Assembly (NCBI GenBank): GCA_002839185.1
Contig: PGXO01000006.1
Location: forward strand, 51,613-115,612
Length of the DNA: 64,000 nt
From: Synergistetes bacterium HGW-Synergistetes-1
Lineage (GTDB): Bacteria > Synergistota > Synergistia > Synergistales > Synergistaceae
Reading direction: 5' to 3'
The position numbers and the translations under genes were made by a program. Below the pieces are notes generated by a model, which saw nothing but the letters and a program-made list of their open reading frames with translations, was not told the origin of the DNA and searched no databases. Of the stretch, positions 48,459-57,152 are shown one piece after another; position 1 is the stretch's first letter; every line of letters begins with the position of its first letter.

Positions 48459-49787
48459 TTAAAGTCTCTTCCAGACCTCTTTGGAGCACTCCCTTGCCTT
48501 GGCGAAGATCCGCTCCCTGTCGAGCTCGATGAGCTTCCTGTCTTTCATGAGCACCTTGCCGTTGGCTATGGTCGTTACGACGTTCCTTCCGGAAGTTCCG
48601 AAGAGCAAATGTCCGTTAATATTCTTTTCGCTTATCGAGGTCGGGGGCATGTAGTCCATGATTATTATGTCCGCTGCATATTCCTCCCTGATCATTCCCA
48701 GCTTAACGGGGAAGCACCTCTCTGCGATCTCCGCATTGTTCACGAAGAGCATCTGCGGAAGTTCCCCCCAGCCGGCGTTAGGGTCTCCCAAGGAATGCTT
48801 GCAGAGTGCGTTTCCAAGTCTGTAGGACTGGATCATGTCGCAGAGATAGCCGTCAGTGCCAAGACCGGCAAGGAGGCCCTCACTGAGCATTTCCCTGATG
48901 TTTGCCGAACCGACGGCGTTGCCCATGTTGGATTCGGGATTGTGGACTACGGCTGTATTTGTCTCCATGATTATATTTCTTTCCTTTTCGTCCACATGGA
49001 TGCAGTGAACGAATATGGATTTTTCGCCTGTGATGCCGTGATCCCTGAAGCGTTCTACGATCCTTTTGCCGTATTTGGCCAGGGAGTCCTTTTCATCTTC
49101 GGGACCCTCAGCTACGTGTACATGGAAACCGGCGTCCCTTCCCTCCATGGCTCCGACGCATTTTTCAAGCGTGAGGTCTGAGAGGGTCAAGGAGGCGTGG
49201 AGGCCAAATTTACCGGAGATCATCGGGTCGTTCTGCTCTTCGGCCCAGTCGATGAAGGATATGTTTTCACGTATTCCCTCGTAAGCCGTCTTCTGTCCGT
49301 CCCTGTCCGAGACCTCGTAGCACAGCGAGGCCCGTATGCCTGCCTCCTGGGTCGCCTTGGCTATCTCGCAGAGGCTTCCGGTTATGGCAGAGGGGCTTGC
49401 GTGGTGGTCGATCACTGTCGTGCAGCCGCACTTGATGCAGTCGACAAGGGCAGTCATGGTGCTGTAGTAGGTGTCCTTAAGGGTGAGCGCCTTGTCCAGC
49501 TTCCACCAGAGCCTTTCAAGTACCTGAGAAAAGTCCTTTGCCGGTTCCCCTGGGGGAGTCATGCCCCTGGAGAAAGTGCTGTAGAAGTGCATGTGGGAAT
49601 TGATGAAGCCCGGCATGATAAGTCCGCCCTTGGCATCGATGAATTCAGCTTCGGGATACCTGGCACGCAGTTCGGATGTCGTTCCCACCATGAATATAGC
49701 AGAACCCCTGACTGCGGCGCAGCCATCGGGAATAAAAGGCAGATCTGGATCCCTTGTGATAAGTTTTCCGTTTCCGACGAGAAGCAT
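48459..49787 (-). CDS. ssnA: SsnA-type aminohydrolase
   Basis: A 442-residue amidohydrolase of the SsnA type. Metal motifs: GFINSHMHFYSTFSRGM near 60-75 (SsnA-typical), FHVHVAEG near 222, FVHCIHVDEKE near 255, GLGTDGYLCDM near 310. It has LLVGNGKLITRD at the start and GKVLMKDRKLIELD at the end. SsnA is encoded with selenium-dependent molybdenum hydroxylases and purine-degradation genes and is thought to deaminate a purine-like substrate. It is followed downstream by a ridA gene reading in the same direction on the other side of its start, 87 bp away. Confidence 0.9.
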   Translation of the reverse strand: MLLVGNGKLITRDPDLPFIPDGCAAVRGSAIFMVGTTSELRARYPEAEFIDAKGGLIMPGFINSHMHFYSTFSRGMTPPGEPAKDFSQVLERLWWKLDKALTLKDTYYSTMTALVDCIKCGCTTVIDHHASPSAITGSLCEIAKATQEAGIRASLCYEVSDRDGQKTAYEGIRENISFIDWAEEQNDPMISGKFGLHASLTLSDLTLEKCVGAMEGRDAGFHVHVAEGPEDEKDSLAKYGKRIVERFRDHGITGEKSIFVHCIHVDEKERNIIMETNTAVVHNPESNMGNAVGSANIREMLSEGLLAGLGTDGYLCDMIQSYRLGNALCKHSLGDPNAGWGELPQMLFVNNAEIAERCFPVKLGMIREEYAADIIIMDYMPPTSISEKNINGHLLFGTSGRNVVTTIANGKVLMKDRKLIELDRERIFAKARECSKEVWKRL

Positions 49788-49835
49788 TTTTTTTCACTCC
49801 CTCACAAAGAGATGCGTGTGTTTATGGTGTAAAAA

Positions 49836-49859
49836 GGCTCTCCCTGATACGGGAGAGCC
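49836..49859 (-). terminator. Terminator of the second ridA gene
   Basis: Perfect 9-bp stem GGCTCTCCC / GGGAGAGCC with a 6-nt loop. On the minus strand it is followed by TTTTT, so it ends ridA just upstream of ssnA. Confidence 0.85.
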
Positions 49860-49874
49860 CGATGTCTCTCTCTC

Positions 49875-50255
49875 TTACTTCAGAAGGGCTATGGCTTCTA
49901 TCTCTACAAGCACGTCTTTGGGAAGTCTTGCCACTTCAACGCATGATCTTGCGGGAGCGTCTTTTTCAAAGAACCTTCCGTAGACCTCGTTGATCCTTTT
50001 AAACTCATTCATGTCCTTAATGAAAACAGTTGTCTTTACAACGTCAGAAAAATCCAGTCCCTGGCTTCCCAGAGCCGCCTTCATGTTTTTCATGGCCTGC
50101 TCTGTCTGCGCCGCGGCATCACCGGGAACGACGGACATTGTCTGTGGATCGAGCGCGATCTGCCCCGAAAGGAAGAGGAACCCCCCCGCCTTCACACCCT
50201 GCGAATAAGGTCCGATAGCCGCCGGAGCCTTGTCTGTGCTGATTATCTCTTTCAT
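49875..50255 (-). CDS. ridA: RidA-family enamine/imine deaminase, second copy
   Basis: A 126-residue RidA protein starting KEIISTDKAPAAIGPYSQG, with FLSGQIALDP and the Arg-containing [15 protein letters not shown]. It is clearly related to the 30610 copy, and the two even share the first 20 positions closely. It reads toward ssnA but a terminator lies between them. It probably clears reactive imines formed in amino-acid or purine catabolism. GAGGGG precedes the ATG at 50255. Confidence 0.93.
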   Translation of the reverse strand: MKEIISTDKAPAAIGPYSQGVKAGGFLFLSGQIALDPQTMSVVPGDAAAQTEQAMKNMKAALGSQGLDFSDVVKTTVFIKDMNEFKRINEVYGRFFEKDAPARSCVEVARLPKDVLVEIEAIALLK

Positions 50256-50384
50256 TATTAAACCCCTCTTTCTGATGGTTTCTTGCCCAACAATACCTGT
50301 TGTCTATTTTACAGCATTTTCGCTGTCGGGGGAGACCGGCTGCGGGGAGTCAGTTGGGGATCAGTTGGGGAGTCGATTGCAAAT

Positions 50385-50665
50385 CAGTGGGGTAAGGCGG
50401 GGAAGTGCGGCTTCAGAAGCCGCGGAGAATTTACGGCGAAAATTCCGCCGTGGAGAATTCGCGAACTAAGAATCATCTTCGCTGGAGAATTTGCCGGGAG
50501 TCCCTCCCGACGATGAATTGGTCCTTAAATCATAAATCTTGAATTCTCCGCCTGACGGAGTCAGGCAATTCTCCGCGATGCGAAGCGAGCAAATTCTCCA
50601 GCGATGAACTTCGCGAATTCTCCGCAGCCAGAGGCTGCAAATTCCCCGGCGGCCGTTACCACGCC
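50385..50665. repeat. Intergenic hairpin-array block 10 (left arm of inverted pair)
   Basis: The largest array. GGGAAGT-GCGGCTTCAGAAGCCGC; GGAGAATT-ACGGCG-AAAATTC-CGCCGT; GGAGAATT with a weaker spacer; GGAGAATTTGC-CGGGAG-TCC-CTCCCG. The core CTTAAATCATAAATCTTG follows. Then, in the opposite sense, AATTCTCCG-CCTGAC-GGA-GTCAGG; AATTCTCC-GCGATGCGAAGCGAGC; AATTCTCC-GCGATGAACTTCGC; AATTCTCC-GCAGCC-AGA-GGCTGC. Positions 50407-50599 match the reverse complement of 52146-52338. Confidence 0.92.
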
Positions 50666-50737
50666 AGTCGCCCACCTCCCCCTTTATAATGGACCAGAAA
50701 TAGGCTATTCTTTTCACAAGATAGGCGGGTGATTTTT

Positions 50738-51979
50738 ATGGATATCGTGATCGAGGGCAAGTACAATGAATTTGACTATCTTACTGTGGACAGCCTTTCC
50801 GGAAAGATAAAGTCGCTGGGGAAGGGCAGGCCTCCCCGGAGACCTGATTATTCATTCGGCGAGGGGTTTGCGCTCAGTGCGGGGGACTTTAACGCGCACT
50901 CACATCCGGAACAGTCCATATATGTGGAGATAGCTGACAAAAGCTGGGACCTGGCAAGGTGGTGCCGTGAGACTATATATAAATACAGCGTCGAAATGAC
51001 GGCTGAAATGATATACCACGGATGTGTGAGAGCCTTCGGCCGCATGCTGGCCTTTGGTGAAACTTCCGTAATGGTCTCTTTTTACTGTCACAACAAAAAG
51101 GGAAACGAGCTGGACCTTGCGGTGATAAAAGCGGCGCAGGCTGTTGGGATAAGGCTCTTCTTCGGGAGGATGAACTATGACTTGGTGAACCAGGAAGCTT
51201 ATCCCGAAAAGAGGGAATCTCAGATCAGCTACTATGAGAGCCCCGAAGAGGCGGAGAAGAACTTTATCGATCTGCTCAAATACGAGACGGAGACCGTGAA
51301 AGTCGCTCCGGCACTGCACAGCTTCCATGCAAACACGCTTGATGCGGCCATAAGGGGGATAAACCTGGGTGCCGAATATGGACGGAAGGTGCAGTTCCAC
51401 CTCTCGGAGGACGAGGGCGATGTGAAGATCTGCCTTGAAAATTACGGGATGAGACCGGTCGAGGTGCTTGCAAATCTCAAAGAGACGGGAAAGGTGCCAT
51501 ATCTCGACCACCTTATGCTCTCTGACTGCGTATGGACGAGCCGAAGGGAAAAGGAACTGATAAAGGAGCATGGGATGTCCGTAGTCTTCAACGGCAGGAT
51601 GAACGAGCGTGTAAAGGCCGGAACAGCGGCAGTGCTTGAATACATGGAACTGGGAGTGCCTGTTTATGTGGGGACTGACGGGGAGGCAAGCAACGAAGAC
51701 CTCTCCATAGATAACGAAAGAAAGTGGCAGTCAGAAAAGCACAAGCTGAGCAAAGAGGAAAAGAAGAAGCTTCAGATGCCATTTGAGATGGCAGGCGTAA
51801 GGGTCGGAGAGCTTGAAGCGGGCTCCGTTGCCGACATAAAAGTCTGCAGGGATGGAAAGCCCGATGCCCTCTTCGTAGGCGGCAAAGCCGTAATGAAAGA
51901 TGGGGAGCTTCTTTCGAAAGGTACCGTTGAGGGTTCTGAGAACTTTATAAAAGATATGTGGCAGAGGATAAGAAAATAG
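50738..51979 (+). CDS. Amidohydrolase family metal-dependent hydrolase
   Basis: A 413-residue TIM-barrel amidohydrolase. Visible metal motifs: SAGDFNAHSHPEQS near 53 (HxH), KVQFHLSEDEGDV near 220, YLDHLMLSDCVW near 255, and VPVYVGTDGEASNEDLS near 308. The small beta domain closes with GSVADIKVCRDGKPDALFVG. The pattern resembles the cytosine/guanine deaminase-SsnA-AtzA group, so a deaminase or cyclic-amide hydrolase role in nucleobase catabolism is likely; the substrate is unknown. The ATG at 50738 follows GGCGGGTGAT. The gene alone is bracketed by the 193-bp inverted repeats. Confidence 0.82.
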   Translation: MDIVIEGKYNEFDYLTVDSLSGKIKSLGKGRPPRRPDYSFGEGFALSAGDFNAHSHPEQSIYVEIADKSWDLARWCRETIYKYSVEMTAEMIYHGCVRAFGRMLAFGETSVMVSFYCHNKKGNELDLAVIKAAQAVGIRLFFGRMNYDLVNQEAYPEKRESQISYYESPEEAEKNFIDLLKYETETVKVAPALHSFHANTLDAAIRGINLGAEYGRKVQFHLSEDEGDVKICLENYGMRPVEVLANLKETGKVPYLDHLMLSDCVWTSRREKELIKEHGMSVVFNGRMNERVKAGTAAVLEYMELGVPVYVGTDGEASNEDLSIDNERKWQSEKHKLSKEEKKKLQMPFEMAGVRVGELEAGSVADIKVCRDGKPDALFVGGKAVMKDGELLSKGTVEGSENFIKDMWQRIRK

Positions 51980-52074
51980 AACAGGGCCGGTAGGTCATTT
52001 TCTCCCGGATAGTGTGTTGTAAGCGCAAAAAATGTATAATAGTTGCTGACATTAATTTTTATAACTAAACCTTG

Positions 52075-52375
52075 CTAAGCAATCGCTGAGCAGTGGCTGA
52101 GCAGTCGCGAAGCGGTCGTTAAGGCAGGCGGGGAGTGCATCCGCCGGAGAATTTGCTCGCTCCGCATCGCGGAGAATTGCCTGACTCCGTCAGGCGGAGA
52201 ATTCAAGATTTATGATTTGAGGGCCAATTCACCGCCGGGTGGGACTCCCGGCAAATTCTCCAGCGAAGATGATTCTTAGTTTGCGAATTCCCCACGGCGG
52301 AATTTTCGCCGTAAATTCTCCGCGGCTTCTGAAGCCGCAATTTCACGCCGATGTTCTTACGGCAGTTTCACCATC
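52075..52375. repeat. Intergenic hairpin-array block 11 (right arm of inverted pair)
   Basis: Positions 52146-52338 are the reverse complement of 50407-50599 with about eight substitutions and no indel, counted by eye. It adds GCTGAGCAGT words at 52085-52110 and ends in GCAATTTCACGCC. It lies directly upstream of the xanthine dehydrogenase operon. Confidence 0.92.
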
Positions 52376-52396
52376 AGTACGACAGGAGGTTTTCAG

Positions 52397-54646
52397 ATGG
52401 CCGAATTCAATATAATTGGCAGTTCACCATTGAGGGACGACGGACCGGGAAAGGTCTCAGGCAGGACGGAGTATATTGCTGACATTGAGATGCCGGGGTG
52501 TTGGGTCGGAGGCATCGTGAGGTCTGGGACTGCCAGGGGAAGGCTGAAGGGGATCAAAAAATCCGCCTCTTTCGACTGGTCAAAGGTGACCGTGGTCACA
52601 CATGAAGACATTCCGGGTGAAAACTACATTTCAATGGTAAGGAACGATTATCCCGCGCTTGCCGAAGAAGAGATAAATTACATGTCGCAGGCGATCGCAC
52701 TTGTGGCAGCTCCCGATGCAAAACTCCTCAAAGAAGCCATGGCCTCCCTGGAACCGGAGGTAGAGCCGCTGAAGCCTGTGCTGACGATGGAAGAGGCGCT
52801 GGAAGGAAAAGAGATCATCTGGGGCAGCGACAATATTATTGACGAGTATTTCAACGGAGCAGGCGACATCGAAAGGGGCTTCGCTGAGGCCGACATAATA
52901 GTTGAGGGCGACTGGGCGACAGGTTTCCATGAACAGCTCTACCTTGAGACCCAGGGCATGGCGGCAGTGATGAGGGAGGACGGCGCGGTCGAGATCACAG
53001 GCTCGCTGCAGTGCCCTTTCTACGTCCATGGTGCGATCCAGAAGGTGATGGGACTTCCTCCTGAAAAGGTGATCATAAAACAGGCCGCAACAGGAGGGGG
53101 ATTCGGGGGAAAGGAAGACTATCCTTCGATACTCGGCGCATACGCGGCACTGCTTGCCCTGAAATCGGGTCACCCGGTGAGGATAGTTTTCGACAGGGAA
53201 GAGGATCTCCTGGTAACGCCAAAAAGACACCCGTCAAAGAGCCATTACAGGATGGGGCTGAAGAATGACGGAAAGATAACGGCGCTTGACGCCGACATCC
53301 TCCTTGACAGCGGAGCTTACACGACTCTGAGCAGGGTAGTGCTGCAGCGCTCGCAGCTCCACGCCTGCGGCATATATTACGTGCCAAACGTAAGGATAAG
53401 GAGCAGGGCGGTAGCCACGAACACGCCCCCCAACGGAGCTTACAGAGGTTTCGGCGCTCCGCAGGCGATATTTGCAATGGAACGCCAGATGGACCTTGCG
53501 GCAAAAGAACTGGGGATGGACCCCCTCGACATCAGGCTGAAAAATGCGCTGAGGACGGGAGACAGTTTCCCATACGGGCAGGTGCTTAAGGAAAAGAACA
53601 ACGCTGTTGCCGTTCTTGAAAAGGCGGCAGAGATGTCAGATTACAGGGCAAAGAGGCAGCTTTACGCGTCCCAGCCGGGAGGCAGGTACAAAAAGGGGAT
53701 AGGCATTGCCGCGGCGCTCCACGGGGGAGGCTTTACCGGGGCCGGGGAGGACAAGATGGGCACTACCGCAAGGGTATGCTTCGACGGCAGAAGGTTCTGC
53801 CTCTACGTGAGCAGCACCGAGATAGGGCAGGGCTCGTCCACGATACTGCGGATGGTCGCAGCCGAGGAGCTGGGAGTGGGCATTGAAGAGGTCCTCTATA
53901 TGACGCCCGATACCTCCAAGTCGCCCAACACGGGTCCCACGGTAGCTTCCAGGACGACGATGTACGCATCGAAGGCAGTGCGCGACGCATGTGCCAACAT
54001 CAAAAGAAAGCTTGCCGAGTGGAGACCTTTGAAGGGACTTCCCGAAGGCATGCCGACTTTATCTCTTGCAGAGGAATATTTTAAGGAATATTCAAAGCTT
54101 GATGAGTTCGGCTACAACATATTTGATGACGACAGCTGCTGGGATGAGGAAAAATTCGAAGGCGACGCCTACAGGGGATACGCCTGGATAGCAAACGTCA
54201 TAGAAGTAGAAGTGGATACTGATACCTATGAAGTTTCTGCTGAAAAGGTCTGCGTTGCCGCGGAGGTGGGCCGTGCGATAAATCCCATGCAGCTGAGAGG
54301 CCAGATAACAGGAGGTCTTCTGCAGGCGATCGGCTGGTCACATCTGGAAGACATGAGGGTGGATGAAAAGGGAAGGTACACCGCATCCCACATGAACGCC
54401 TATCTGGTCCCGACCACTCTTGACACTCCGGAGTGGGAGATAGAGCTGCTGGAAGACCCATGCGCCCAGGGATGCTTCGGCGCCAAGGGCATAGGGGAGC
54501 TGCCGATGAACGCTGCCGGGCCGGCCTTTGTCTCGGCGGTCGACAACGCTGCTGGTGTATTCTGCGATTCGATCCCATGCACAGGTGAAAAACTTTTCCG
54601 TCTGGTACTGAATGAAGAAAAGAAAACAGCAGAGGGAGGAAACTAA
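52397..54646 (+). CDS. Xanthine dehydrogenase-family molybdopterin-binding subunit
   Basis: A 749-residue large subunit of a molybdenum hydroxylase. Landmarks: RTEYIADIEMPGCWVG (start of the first domain), ATGGGFGGKEDYPS near 233, TNTPPNGAYRGFGAPQ near 340, STEIGQGSSTILRM near 473, and the active-site Glu in FGAKGIGELPMNAAGPAF near 700. It hydroxylates purines or other N-heterocycles with electrons passed through Fe-S and FAD. The gene is preceded by AGGAGG and followed 2 nt later by the Fe-S/FAD gene. Nearby SsnA and hydantoinase suggest a purine role and possibly the labile-selenium type, but no selenium-maturation gene is in the window. Confidence 0.92.
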   Translation: MAEFNIIGSSPLRDDGPGKVSGRTEYIADIEMPGCWVGGIVRSGTARGRLKGIKKSASFDWSKVTVVTHEDIPGENYISMVRNDYPALAEEEINYMSQAIALVAAPDAKLLKEAMASLEPEVEPLKPVLTMEEALEGKEIIWGSDNIIDEYFNGAGDIERGFAEADIIVEGDWATGFHEQLYLETQGMAAVMREDGAVEITGSLQCPFYVHGAIQKVMGLPPEKVIIKQAATGGGFGGKEDYPSILGAYAALLALKSGHPVRIVFDREEDLLVTPKRHPSKSHYRMGLKNDGKITALDADILLDSGAYTTLSRVVLQRSQLHACGIYYVPNVRIRSRAVATNTPPNGAYRGFGAPQAIFAMERQMDLAAKELGMDPLDIRLKNALRTGDSFPYGQVLKEKNNAVAVLEKAAEMSDYRAKRQLYASQPGGRYKKGIGIAAALHGGGFTGAGEDKMGTTARVCFDGRRFCLYVSSTEIGQGSSTILRMVAAEELGVGIEEVLYMTPDTSKSPNTGPTVASRTTMYASKAVRDACANIKRKLAEWRPLKGLPEGMPTLSLAEEYFKEYSKLDEFGYNIFDDDSCWDEEKFEGDAYRGYAWIANVIEVEVDTDTYEVSAEKVCVAAEVGRAINPMQLRGQITGGLLQAIGWSHLEDMRVDEKGRYTASHMNAYLVPTTLDTPEWEIELLEDPCAQGCFGAKGIGELPMNAAGPAFVSAVDNAAGVFCDSIPCTGEKLFRLVLNEEKKTAEGGN

Positions 54647-54648
54647 AG

Positions 54649-56004
54649 ATGAGGATAGAAATGACGATAAACGGAGCCCTTTATTTCTCAGACGTTCCTC
54701 CAATGAAGCCTCTTCTCTCTGTCCTCAGGGAAGATCTGGGTTTTAAGGGATCCAAGGAAGGCTGCGGAGAGGGAGAGTGCGGCGCATGTTCGGTCATAAT
54801 AAACGGCAGGCTGGTCAACGCATGCCTTGTGCCTGCGGTGCAGGCTTCCGGATGTGAGATACTGACCATAGAGGGGCTTGGCAGCCATGATGAGATGGAC
54901 CTTCTTCAGAAGGCATTAGTGTCGGAAGGTGCAGTCCAGTGCGGTTTCTGCACCCCAGGTATGGTCATAGCGGCCAGGGCTCTCCTCGAAGAAAACCCGA
55001 CGCCGACCCGTGATGAGATAAAGGTCGCCCTTTCCGGCAATATCTGCCGCTGCACCGGATATGAAAAGATCTACAACGCAGTTGAAAAGGCTGTCGGAGA
55101 AGGATACTGCGATACCTTCAGGACGCGTGAGAACCTTTGCAGCGGACAGGCTCCGACCCGCTCTTCCGAAAGTGACAGGAACTGCTTTACCCCGGAAGAC
55201 CTGAAAGAAGTCTTTGAAATACTGGATAACAACAGTCATGTTTCGATCCTTGCAGGAAGCACAGACATAATACCCGACATAAAAAACGGGAAATATTCAT
55301 TTGAAAAGATAATGGACCTCAGCAGGGTTAAAGAGCTTAAGGGGATAAACAAGGTCGGAGATGCGATAAGGATTGGAAGCTGCGTCACCAACGGCGACAT
55401 TATCAGGAGCAGCATCATTAAAAAGTATCTGCCCGCACTCTGGGAAGCTGCGTTCAGAAGCGGAGCGCCGGCTGTGCAGAACAGGGCGACTATCGGAGGT
55501 AATCTTTCGACCGCATCCGGAGCGGCTGACCTTCCGACCATTCTACTCCCCCTTGATGCAGGCATAGTAACGGAGGGATCCGATGGGGCGCGCGAGATGA
55601 AGCTTGAAAAGTTCATCATCGGGTACAGACAGCCTGATCTGAAGCCCAACGAAATAATGAGAGATATCATCATTCCCCTGCCAAAGGAAAAGAGCTTCCA
55701 GAAATTTTACAAGAGAGGTTCGAGGAAAGCCCTCACCCTCTCGAGGATATCTCTGGGCTTTTATGCTGAGGTTGAAAAAGGGATCATCTGGGAGATACGC
55801 GCTGCAGCGGGCAGCATGTCCCCGATACCTATACGCCTGAAGGAGCTGGAGTCAGCCCTGAGGATGAAGCGTCTGACTGACGAACTTATAGAAGAGGCCG
55901 CGAAGGCCGCATACGACGAAATTAACCCGAGGAAGAGCCCAGAGTGGCGGAAAAGGATGACTTCAAATCTTGTAAAGAGCTTCCTCAAAGAACTTCTGCA
56001 GTAA
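54649..56004 (+). CDS. Xanthine dehydrogenase fused Fe-S and FAD subunit
   Basis: A 451-residue fusion. Residues 1-160 are the small subunit with two [2Fe-2S] clusters (GCGEGECGACSVIINGRLVNAC near 37-58 and CGFCTPGMV...GNICRCTGYEKI near 100-140). From about 178 comes the FAD subunit (HVSILAGSTDIIPDIKNG; NRATIGGNLSTASGAADLP; SRKALTLSRISLGFYAEV). In many bacteria these are separate genes. The order Fe-S then FAD follows eukaryotic xanthine dehydrogenase. It has GGGAGGA before the ATG and lies 2 nt after the molybdenum subunit gene. Confidence 0.92.
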   Translation: MRIEMTINGALYFSDVPPMKPLLSVLREDLGFKGSKEGCGEGECGACSVIINGRLVNACLVPAVQASGCEILTIEGLGSHDEMDLLQKALVSEGAVQCGFCTPGMVIAARALLEENPTPTRDEIKVALSGNICRCTGYEKIYNAVEKAVGEGYCDTFRTRENLCSGQAPTRSSESDRNCFTPEDLKEVFEILDNNSHVSILAGSTDIIPDIKNGKYSFEKIMDLSRVKELKGINKVGDAIRIGSCVTNGDIIRSSIIKKYLPALWEAAFRSGAPAVQNRATIGGNLSTASGAADLPTILLPLDAGIVTEGSDGAREMKLEKFIIGYRQPDLKPNEIMRDIIIPLPKEKSFQKFYKRGSRKALTLSRISLGFYAEVEKGIIWEIRAAAGSMSPIPIRLKELESALRMKRLTDELIEEAAKAAYDEINPRKSPEWRKRMTSNLVKSFLKELLQ

Positions 56005-56016
56005 GAGTACGAAGAA

Positions 56017-56051
56017 AAAAGAGGCGCCGCTGAATGAGCGGCGCCTCTTTT
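56017..56051. terminator. Bidirectional terminator after the xanthine dehydrogenase operon
   Basis: Perfect 14-bp stem AAAAGAGGCGCCGC / GCGGCGCCTCTTTT with loop TGAATGA. It serves both converging genes. Confidence 0.92.
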
Positions 56052-56061
56052 AACGAGGTCA

Positions 56062-56961
56062 TCATTGAATAAATCTTACCAGGAAAGCTGTAAGGGAGTC
56101 GTAGAAACTGTCAGGGTTCTCAAGGAATGATGTCTGGGAGGCCTGAGGTATGCTGACCCGGACAGATCCCGGTATAAGAGAACGGTAGTACTCAGCGGTC
56201 TCTTTTCTTACCTGGTCATATACCCCGCATATGATCAGTACCCTCTGCTTTATCTGCGGAAGCCTGGCTGTAATATCTATGTCTTTCATTACGCCGATGC
56301 AGGTGAACTCACTGGGTCCCCACATATGCCTGTAGACCTTCATACCTGTGGATGTTTTTGGTTTAAGGGCATACTGTCTGAACTGGCGTTTGTGCTTCTG
56401 AAGCTCACGGCACTGGAAATTCCGGTTGTATTCTTCAATAATATCCTGATAGATTTTGCCCCCAAAGTGCAGATCCTTTTCAGCTTCCTCCACGATCCTT
56501 ACGTAGTCCTCGCCCAGTTCCGCAAGTCTGGACTTGGCGTCCTTTATCCAGATCTCCGTACTGAGGTAGGGGCTTACCATCGTTATCGATTTGACAGGAG
56601 AGCGAGGGTTCCTCAGCACGTGTTCCGCTGCCAGCATTGCTCCCCAGGAATGCCCTATCAGATGGAGCTTTTCGACTTTCATCTCGCTTATAACTGTATC
56701 AAGGGTCTCTATGTAGCGTTCGGGGATCCAGATAGATTCGTCTCCGACGTCGTTCTTCTCATCGCTTCCTAGCTGGTTGTACATATACACTTTGCAGTCT
56801 TTGGCAAGCATTTCAGCCATAGGAGTGAAAGATTCATAATTGCCCCCCGGGCCTCCATGAAGGAAAAGAATAGGGATAGTGGAATCGTTGTCGCCTAATA
56901 CTTCCAAGCCTACAAAACCTCCGGGCACGTTTATGTATTGGGTCTGCATGTCAATTGCCAT
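56062..56961 (-). CDS. Proline iminopeptidase-type alpha/beta hydrolase
   Basis: A 299-residue alpha/beta hydrolase. The oxyanion motif is ILFLHGGPGGNYESF near 30 and the nucleophile elbow is LHLIGHSWGAMLAAEH near 105; the HGGPG motif is typical of proline iminopeptidases (S33). The Asp lies in VLIICGVYDQV, and the usual His position near the end reads ASQTSFLENP, without a His at the expected place. It may release N-terminal Pro or act on another amide or ester. The start is the ATG at 56961 behind GGAGG; the longer frame to 57015 is not supported. Confidence 0.82.
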   Translation of the reverse strand: MAIDMQTQYINVPGGFVGLEVLGDNDSTIPILFLHGGPGGNYESFTPMAEMLAKDCKVYMYNQLGSDEKNDVGDESIWIPERYIETLDTVISEMKVEKLHLIGHSWGAMLAAEHVLRNPRSPVKSITMVSPYLSTEIWIKDAKSRLAELGEDYVRIVEEAEKDLHFGGKIYQDIIEEYNRNFQCRELQKHKRQFRQYALKPKTSTGMKVYRHMWGPSEFTCIGVMKDIDITARLPQIKQRVLIICGVYDQVRKETAEYYRSLIPGSVRVSIPQASQTSFLENPDSFYDSLTAFLVRFIQ

Positions 56962-57152
56962 TTCCGGTTCCTCCCTTCGCAGCCATGTATTAGTGGCATT
57001 TAAATTATATCGCAATATTCTGAATATTTGAAGGCTGGACCATGTTATTTAAGTGTTTTTACTGCGAAAGCAGATAGTATAATTATATCTGATCACATTG
57101 CGCCCAATGTATGGCGGCTGTCCGATCAAATAAATCACCAGGGGGTATAAAA

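Noticed and set aside
48444..49181. Plus-strand frame of 245 codons opposite ssnA
   Set aside because: Antisense shadow of a well supported amidohydrolase.
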